Assembly (NCBI RefSeq): GCF_002234675.1
Contig: NC_019868.2
Location: 25,310,293-25,374,292, forward strand
Direction of reading: 5' to 3'
Length of the DNA: 64,000 nucleotides
From: Oryzias latipes
Taxonomy: Eukaryota > Chordata > Actinopteri > Beloniformes > Adrianichthyidae
The translations under genes were made by a program, and so were the position numbers. The notes under the pieces are model-generated. The model had not been told where the DNA came from. It saw only the letters and a program-made list of their open reading frames with translations, and ran no database searches. The number at the start of each line of letters is the position of its first letter. Position 1 is the first letter of the stretch. Of the stretch, positions 52,401 to 64,000 are shown piece after piece.

Positions 52401-55399
52401 AACACTTCTAACTTCAAATTGCATTTTTTGTCTTATCATAGCAGGACCTAAGATGTGGGGAGTTTTGGGAGGCAGACTGTATATCCAGAGTTTGCTTAGA
52501 GTTGGTGCTAATATGGCAGAGCACAATATTCTCATAAGGGCTGCTGAAGATGTAATACCAGAACTGTTAGTCAAACATCAACAGCAAAAGATTTCAATTT
52601 TGGCAGCTTCTTTTAAGGGTGTTTTAACAGCCAAACACTCCAGTTGATTCAGTTTGAAGGGATTTGTTGCTTGGGTTTGGTTTGCATTCACACTAAGTGG
52701 AGGGAAAACAACTAGAAGACAATTGGCTAAGCCTTTCCAAGGACATTGTACACAAAAAGCACTGGAATAACAAAAGCACAAAAACACAAAAATAAGCAAG
52801 ATGCAAAAACAAAACAATGAAGGAGTACCAAGCGCATTGAATATGGTGTTTGAACCTGATAAGTTGAAAATTTGCAGACTGGAGGAGAGTCAATGTTTTA
52901 GATGTCAGACAAGAGGGATTTGAACCCATATAAAGCACAATGAGGGGATACTGAAAGATCTGAGGGAGCAGGAAGAGATGCAGAAGATCAGGCAGGAATT
53001 TATAGGAAATGTCCTTGAAATGTCCAGAAGGATTCTAAATTGAATGCTGAAATTAACCAAAAGTGGTGAAGTTATTCTTAAGATGAGGGCGATGTAATGG
53101 AATGAGCGAGTTTTGATAAAAAGGCAATTGACTGAGGTTTGAACCAACTTGAGTTGATGGGAGAGTTTTTTTTTAAGAAGCTTGACTGAAAAGACAAGAG
53201 TAACAGCAGAGTTGAGAGGCTGATAAAAGGGCAATAATGATTGATCTTGGATTTACTGATTACTTATTAATATGCGACTGGAATGATAAACATCTGTCAA
53301 TGATAAAACCCAGAGTATGGGGAGGAGAGGAGACAGAGGAAGAGTCAATAGAGACTAAGCATTTTGTTGTTTGGAGAGTGAGGATTTAGTAACAAAGAGG
53401 AGATTCTGTTTGATTTTAAGAAAATTGAAGTGAACCAAATTATAACACTAGGAAAATAAATCAATAAAAAGAGGTATGGAAAAGAATAGACAGAGCTGGG
53501 TGTCATCAGCAAAAAAGTGAATGTTGAATTTATGGAAGATGACGCCAACTGGGGAACAATCCTGCGACTATCCTATAACGAAGGACATCTTCAACTCTTT
53601 GCTACAAGTTATGCTTTTTTTTTTGTTAATTAATTTTTTTTCACATTTCTGCTGGAGACTCTTCCCACTCCTAGTGATTACCTTTACTTAAAACAAATTC
53701 ATTAAAATTCATTTACAAAGCACAAACTTGCTAATTAAATGGTAAATAAATACTTGTATAATGCTTCTCTACCTTCCTTGAAGGCCCAAAGAGCTCGACA
53801 GTCATGCACACACACATTCACACACTGAGGGTGGCGCCACTGCCAAACACTGGCACCAAACTATAACCACCAGAGGCAATGTGGGGTTCAAGAACCCTTC
53901 GACACATGAGCGGGCAAAGTGGGAATCAAACCTGAAGCGGTCTCCAATCAGAAGTCAACCGCCCTATCGCTGCACCATGGCTGCCTTACAAATATACACC
54001 TGTTTTCTGGCTTTTGTTGACAAATGTTACTTTTTATAGTAATTTTGAGTAAGCTTAGAGAAACCAGAGTAAAATGTGCATCACATATTGTGACAGATAT
54101 GTCACAACATTTACAACACAATTTTTAGACTACATAAATAAGGTATTTCAAAAATAAGGTTAGTGTTAGATGTGAGGAAGGTTGCAAAAAATATAATAAT
54201 ACAAGTGTTGTTTTTGTGTTTTGGTTTTTGCTGTTTGGCAATTTACAAAAATAAATTTACACCAACATCATGTTTCTACAGGTACAGGTGTGGGACACGG
54301 CAGGCCAGGAACGTTTTCGCAAGTCGATGGTGGAACACTACTACCGAAACGTGCATGCAGTGGTCTTTGTGTATGATGTCACCAACATGGCCTCCTATCG
54401 TAACCTGCAGACGTGGATAGAGGTTTGCATTTGTGAAAAAATAAGCACAATATTAAAGCTTTCACACTGATGGACATAATATAAATGGTGCACAGCTAAG
54501 GAAGAGCACCTTTTACACAAGCCTACATGTTACCATTTTAAATAACAATATGATAATTCTGTGGTTTCCTTGCTTTGTTTAACTCAACAGTCTGTAGCAT
54601 TAGCTCTCAGAATGAGAAGATATCAGCTCTCATCTGTTGGACAGAACAAATAAAAAAAAAAAAAAGATGATGAGGTGATCCGTTGCAGCCCTAATCATAA
54701 GTTTTAAAATTTCCCATGTATCCACTATTGAGGAATCTCTTTGTGATTCATGAACTTTGGCCATAACTTAGCTAAGTGACCTCTGCAGTTAACAAAATGT
54801 TGCTCTGCTTCTTTGATTATCTCCTGGATTGGGGCCTTATTGTACTTGTGAAGTCCTTTTGGTCTTTCCAGGGAAGGTACCACATTTTCTTGAGTACAAT
54901 CCCCTTCAAGGCTTTTTGGAGTCCCAGTTTCTTTGTTGCACTTTCCAAAAACACTCAAGGGGTTTGTTCTCAAACACATATGTTTTTTACTGTTTCAGGA
55001 ATGTAACGGCCATCGAGTGTCTGCATCGGTACCCCGGGTATTGGTGGGAAACAAATGTGACCTTGTGGATCAAATACAGGTTTGTATGCACAAAGATTTC
55101 ATCATGGTTTTAGACTTCATCCATCAGTCATCCATCAGTCTTTGTTCATGTCTGTGATCTGGATGTCTCCTCAGGTCCCCTCCAACATGGCACTAAAGTT
55201 TGCTGATGCTCACAACATGCTGCTGTTTGAGACGTCGGCAAAGGACCCTAAGGAGAGCCAGAATGTTGATTCCATCTTCATGTCTTTGGCATGTCGTCTG
55301 AAAGCTCAAAAATCCCTCCTGTACAGAGATGTGGAGCGGGAGGAAGGAAAAGTACGACTTTCCCAAGAGACTGAAACAAAGAGTAGCTGCCCCTGTTGA
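49422..55399 (+). CDS. rab33a: Rab33A small GTPase, complete, 4 exons
   Basis: Exons 49422-49808, 54282-54422, 54999-55079 and 55175-55399 give 277 aa. Rab33 proteins are Golgi and secretory-vesicle GTPases; Rab33A is linked to neuronal vesicle transport. The P-loop GDSNVGKT is at 86-93, the effector region has [16 protein letters not shown] is at 133-139, NKCD at 194-197 and SAK at 224-226. The C-terminal CPC is a double-geranylgeranylation motif. The tail [20 protein letters not shown] and the CPC end favour Rab33A over Rab33B, whose tail as I recall ends CWC. The N-terminal region before [11 protein letters not shown] is about 77 residues, longer than the roughly 36 I recall in human RAB33A. 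It is Ser/Gly/Ala-rich, encoded by GC-rich DNA, and contains a later Met at 40. The first ATG is chosen because it is in frame and follows a pyrimidine-rich leader. Confidence 0.95.
50405..50827 (-). mobile_element. M2 element copy 4 (minus)
   Basis: Opens with GCCACTCCAATGAAAATTGT, followed by TTAACATGTTTCTGTAGC, then TAGGTTGGGGTTTGGAGGAG and AGGAACTTCTGGCGCTCAGC, the minus-strand order of the family. It ends near GCCTGGGAATGCTTTAAC, the counterpart of AGCGTTCCCAG in plus copies. Confidence 0.65.
51546..51732. mobile_element. M1 MITE copy 4
   Basis: Left end CCCTTGTGCTATCC preceded by GTAA, right end GATAGCACAAGGG. It lacks the 10-bp internal duplication of copies 1 and 2 and has a small deletion just after GGCACTTTAACGTTGGG. 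Confidence 0.85.
53750..53985 (-). mobile_element. tRNA-derived SINE (copy B)
   Basis: A diverged relative of the 6.1-6.4 kb SINE in the same orientation. It shares CACACACATTCACACACTG, GTGGCGCCACTGCCAAACAC and CCGCCCTATCGCTGCACCA, the last being the inverse of the A-box region. The B-box region is mutated (GGGAATCAAACCTG). Confidence 0.75.
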
Positions 55400-58127
55400 G
55401 GAGATTGGGAAGAACCATTAACGAGAAGAAATGGGTTATTGAGAGTCGTAAAGGGGGTATGATGATCTGTTTTTAAGGCTGATGTAATAGATCAGAAGAA
55501 AATGGTTGCGCTTTTTCAGGAAGTGAAAAAATTGCTTCAAAATGTTCTTTAGGTTACAAATGAAGGAAAGAAAGAGTTAAGATGTGACATATAGCAGAAA
55601 GGATCTTTGTCAGGACAGGCAGGTTCTAAGCAAACATGCAAGGAGTTTTTCTGAAAACCACGCCGGCTTTAATGTTTGTTACAGATATTGCAGTACACAT
55701 GAATTAATTCTGGCTCTTCCTTATTGTTCTCAACACATATAGTGGTCAGTTCAAATGAAAGCAGGATGTCCCAACCTTAATCTACTGCCTTAGAATCCAA
55801 AAAGCTGCCCCCTTCATAGGGTTCATCAATCACTGAGGAATGAGAGGTGTGAAATTTTCGAGCATTTTGCTTGCTGGTCAAACAGTTGTGCAAAATCTTT
55901 ATGTGGGTTATTTAAAAGAATGGATAAGCCATTAAATGTACCCGGCATCTGCTTAACTTACTGCCTTAGAGGAGAGACTGCTGGCTAAACTCACTATGAG
56001 CTCTTGACTGAAGTACAAAGAAAAGATGAGCATCTTGAGAAACTTAAAATGGATAAAATGCTGAGCCAAAAATCGCACGTGAGTCTAATGGACCTATGTA
56101 AAAAGATCTGAAAAACTCACTAGTTATTGGCTGTCGAGCTGCATGTCACCTGTTGCTTCAGAAGATGTGAGATCGTCTTACCCTGATGCAGAAGAAATGC
56201 TCTCCTCCACAAAGAAGAGACAGCAAGGGCTCTTCTATATCATTCCCGTAGCAGACACATAATTGTGTGCAAGAGCAGAAACATCCTCCTAATTTTTCAG
56301 GGCAAATACAAATATTTCCAAACCACAGAGCACTGATTGTCCATTCAGATGCTTCTTAGATGTCATATAACACATAATCTGCTACATACTTAGTATGTGA
56401 ATTAGATAAAAGCAGCAGATAAATCAAACAGCACACCTATAATGCCTATTTAACAAGGAACTGAATTTTAAAACCAGCTTTTGGAGTAATAACATCAATG
56501 CAGGTCTGTATTGACCTCTTAAGGCCCTTTTACACTGGTCTGTACCAAAGTTGGTACCTTAGATGGTTCAATTTGTTTGGTGTGAAAGCTCATTCGAACT
56601 CCAGTTGGGACTTTATGAGCAATCGCTGGTTTTATTAAGAAAAGAGGTTTTTCTGAGTTTACCTGCAAGTGAACTCTGGTGTAGATCACAACAGTTTGAA
56701 TGCACACAGACTACAAATCACATTAAATAATTAAGAATGACTCTGAAAATGCAAAAATTATGAAAAAGTTGGTGTAGTATGGAATGGCTTGATAATTTGC
56801 AGGCAGAGAATGGTTTAGCAGCAGTGAAGCCCTTTTTTCCCCATCTTGCTTCAGTCTTGACTTCTTTGTGCCCGAACACTTATGTCCTCTAAAAACAGCT
56901 CATTGACGGATCTTCAAGCTGCGCTTCCTTTACGTTGAATTTAAAATGAAAGCCTTTAAGGTCATAAATGTTGGATGTTTTGCCTCAAGCTGTTGGAGCT
57001 GTGATTCTTGGCGTCTGTTTTTGAGCTTCAGTATGAATGTTCAAATACATGTTTTCTAAGTTGTGGTTTGAACAAAAGTTTATTTCTAAATTTAGTTGAT
57101 TGGGTTAAAAAAACTGTGGCTTTTTGACTATTCTTTTTAAGACTTTGAAGTGTGGTTTGTTTGTTCATCAAAAGGGTTTTAAATGTTATTCCAGCTTTTT
57201 GCTAAATTCCTGTAACACTTTAAGGTTTGTTTATATGAAGTTGATCAGTTTTGTTAAAAAACCAGATGACTTAAAATTTTCCCAAATGTATACAAGTAAA
57301 CATTTTAATTTTCTGTGTAGCTTCACAATTTACTCCCCACATCAACCCAGTTGTCTCTATTTTTCTCTCCGATGTCAGCTTTACTCTGAACACCAAAAAT
57401 GTCACGGAGACCATCATTGCAGCAAGTGGTTCCAAATCATCAATTCACACTGAGGGCGTCAGATCTTTGGACCAACATGTTTAAAGATCCTCTCCCTGTG
57501 TTTTGCTGTCTTCATTCCCATTTGTTGGCATTATAAATAGATTTTATTTTATTTAAGATTCATCAAAGCTCTTAGTGCAACTACAGACATGAACGTTTAT
57601 GATGCTGGCTAAATCGAACTCCAACCCAATAAGAGCAAGACAAACAGCTTTGTCAGAAGCACCAGTGACGTCAAAAGTTTAAACCGGCAGACTGATTCAA
57701 GGAGAAAACGATTTATTTGCATCTGATATGACGATGTTGTTACGGGCTGCTGCTTTGATGTGAATTTGGTTTGGTCTGAAGAGCCTGAAACAGCGTCACT
57801 ACGTTCAGGTAAATGAAAGTGGAAAAACTGACCCCTGACTCCTACCTGTTGAAAATAGACGCTGGAGACAACTGCGCTGCTTGAAAAGTAAAAACGCCAC
57901 TTAGAAGGTCATCGCAGTTATCGTGAAGAGTCGCAAGCAGGACCAGTCCACATTAGAATAAACTAGACTGCACAAACATAAATTGTGTAGATTGCTTCGT
58001 TTTTCGTCATTTAGCAAAAATAATTTTCCCAGTTTCCGTTGTTAATCTGAATTCTGAGTAACTTCTATCTGTGTTGGAAGAACTAAAGAAAGCATATCTA
58101 CTTTTTAAAGTCAACGTAAATCAAATA
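55400..58127. other. rab33a 3' UTR candidate and intergenic sequence
   Basis: No further exon recognised. An AATAAA at 57957-57962 is a distant polyadenylation candidate. A block at about 56519-56715 (TTAAGGCCCTTTTACACTGG at the left, GAATGCACACAGACT near the right) looks like another degraded short repeat, but its borders are unclear. Confidence 0.4.
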
Positions 58128-58500
58128 GGGCTGCATGGTGGCGCAGTGGCCTAACACCAAGAAGGTTCAAGTCCCGGCTGGAGGATCTGTAACAGAATCA
58201 CCAATGGGGGGACCTTTCTGTGTGGAGTTTGCATGTTCTCCCCGTGCATGAGTGGGTTTTTTCCGGGTACTCCGGCTTCCTCCCACTGTCCAAAAACATG
58301 CTTTATAGGTTAATTGGTCACTCTAAATTGTCCCTAGGTGTGAATATGAGTGTGCATGGGTGTGTGATTGTGGCGCTGCGACAGACTGGCGACCTGTCCA
58401 GGATGTCCCCTGCCTTGTTACGATAAACGCCGGCTGCCCCGTGACCCAGAAAGGGACCAAAACCGGTTCAGGAGATGACTGCATGACTGAATGAATGAAA
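58128..58500 (+). mobile_element. complete tRNA-derived SINE (copy C)
   Basis: Starts GGGCTGCATGGTGGCGCAGT (A-box region), then GGTTCAAGTCCCGG (B-box), a body with GTGTGGAGTTTGCATGTTCT, then GCGACAGACTGGCGACCTGT, and ends in a GAATGAATGAAA tail. The order is complete and undisturbed. It is a different family from copies A and B and supplies the reference for the split fragments near 29.8-30.05 kb. Confidence 0.85.
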
Positions 58501-59147
58501 GATTTCAGCTTTTTAAAGAAGCAGTCAACAAAAAACCAGATTGGACCAGATTTTTGGACATCCAAAAGTTAACCATCATACCTAAAGAAAAAAAATTGCT
58601 AATGCAGGAAAATTATTTATGATAAATCACAAGATTAAACCTTAGGTCACTTTGAATTGATGTTTTATCATAAATACACACGACCGGGCATTTTTTTTGC
58701 CAAACACAGTTCAATTCATTCCTTTTTTTGATGAATTCCGAATTTAACTGATCAACTAGTAAAACTGTGACACAAACTCAACTATCAGTTTGTGCCAAAG
58801 CGGCTTTTCTAGGAACCGCACAGAGCAGCAAAGGCTGCGGGAAGAGTCTGCAGGCCGAGATCACAGTAGAGGAAGAAAACGCAGACGTCACATGGAGAGA
58901 TGCACCCAGCAGCAGCTGCCTTACTACTAATCACACATTAACATAAACCAGCCACCACAAGCTAACCAGGACATCTATTTGCGTTAGATTTTCCACACGT
59001 TCCCCGCCGCGAGTCTGAAAGGAGGACGCGTGAATTTCCCCACGCGGTGCAAAACCGACACCAGCAGCTACCTTTGCCTCTCCTTGCTCCCAGCTGACCG
59101 CGGAATTCGTATTGGAAGAGAAACCAGCGACAAAACTCTGCTAGCGT

Positions 59148-59213
59148 CGGGCTAGCTAGCCAGCCAGCTAGCTCCCATTGCTAACTGGAGTTAGCTAGCT
59201 AGCGAGCTGTGGT
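59148..59213. repeat. GCTAG-rich palindromic tract in the fmr1 5' leader
   Basis: Repeated GCTAGCTAGC/AGCTAGC units (for example GGGCTAGCTAGCCAGCCAGC and GTTAGCTAGCTAGCGAGC) end about 10 bases before the fmr1 start codon. The units are self-complementary. No run of CGG triplets is seen between about 58.95 kb and the ATG. Confidence 0.8.
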
Positions 59214-59223
59214 AACTTGCGTC

Positions 59224-64000
<4,777 letters not shown>

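Larger units (their letters stand above)
49809..54281. other. rab33a intron 1 with several repeats
   Basis: A 4.5-kb intron holding M2 copy 4, M1 copy 4, a SINE and an AT-rich repeat-like block at about 52.66-53.56 kb. That block carries AGAGCTGGGTGTCATCAGC, a phrase I recall from dispersed teleost repeats. Frames at 52314-52817 have no recognised domain. Confidence 0.5.

Noticed and set aside
52314-53560. Possible nested gene in rab33a intron 1
   Set aside because: Frames on both strands lack domains, and the block resembles dispersed repeat sequence.
58128-58160. tRNA gene
   Set aside because: A- and B-box-like motifs are present, but the sequence continues into a SINE body; the tRNA fold is not complete.

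Overview
This is a vertebrate nuclear window, almost certainly from a ray-finned (percomorph-type) fish. All five recognisable genes are split by GT-AG introns. Their proteins match vertebrate families, with the closest remembered resemblance to zebrafish and other teleost forms. The spaces between them hold fish-type mobile DNA: Tc1, hAT, Harbinger-like and piggyBac-like relics and tRNA-derived SINEs. The exact species cannot be fixed from the sequence. The shared repeat families give me only a weak hunch of an Oryzias (medaka)-like fish. No rRNA gene, intact tRNA gene, CRISPR array or bacterial-style operon is present.

Layout. (1) 1.49-6.96 kb, plus: 3' part of myot (myotilin), eight exons ending in the conserved tail LYESEEL; its 5' end is not visible. 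(2) 8.07-15.13 kb, minus: complete hdac3, 14 exons and 428 codons, convergent with myot. Its introns hold an hAT-like element and a nested MITE. (3) 15.1-28.8 kb: gene-poor. It contains a 2.25-kb imperfect palindrome with THAP-like coding remnants, a Harbinger-like MITE, an LTR-like element with a 27-bp coding minisatellite, and a degenerate AGATCTTYA-type array. (4) 28.88-44.07 kb, plus: complete mxra5, 16 exons and about 2468 aa (signal peptide, LRR block, 2 Ig, mucin-like spacer, 10 Ig). (5) 44.1-49.4 kb: an orphan minus-strand 3' exon, a Tc1 relic and a decayed hAT/ZBED transposase. (6) 49.42-55.40 kb, plus: complete rab33a, four exons and 277 aa. (7) 55.4-59.2 kb: intergenic, with a SINE. 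(8) 59.22-64.0 kb, plus: first five exons of fmr1, cut by the window end.

The genes do not form a pathway. Myotilin is a Z-disc protein, HDAC3 a nuclear co-repressor deacetylase, MXRA5 a secreted matrix protein, Rab33A a Golgi/vesicle GTPase and FMRP an RNA-binding translational regulator. As I recall the human map, MYOT and HDAC3 are on chromosome 5 and MXRA5, RAB33A and FMR1 on X. The window would then join two human linkage groups.

I did not find a convincing new molecular system. The items most worth a second look are the THAP-bearing palindrome next to the hdac3 promoter, two dispersed short-element families (called M1 and M2 here), the array and foldback structures around the start of mxra5, the long Rab33A N-terminus, the fmr1 5' leader without a CGG tract, and the unidentified exon near 47.05 kb. 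Splice sites were placed by eye from protein similarity, reading phase and GT-AG rules. In every multi-exon gene the phases close exactly.
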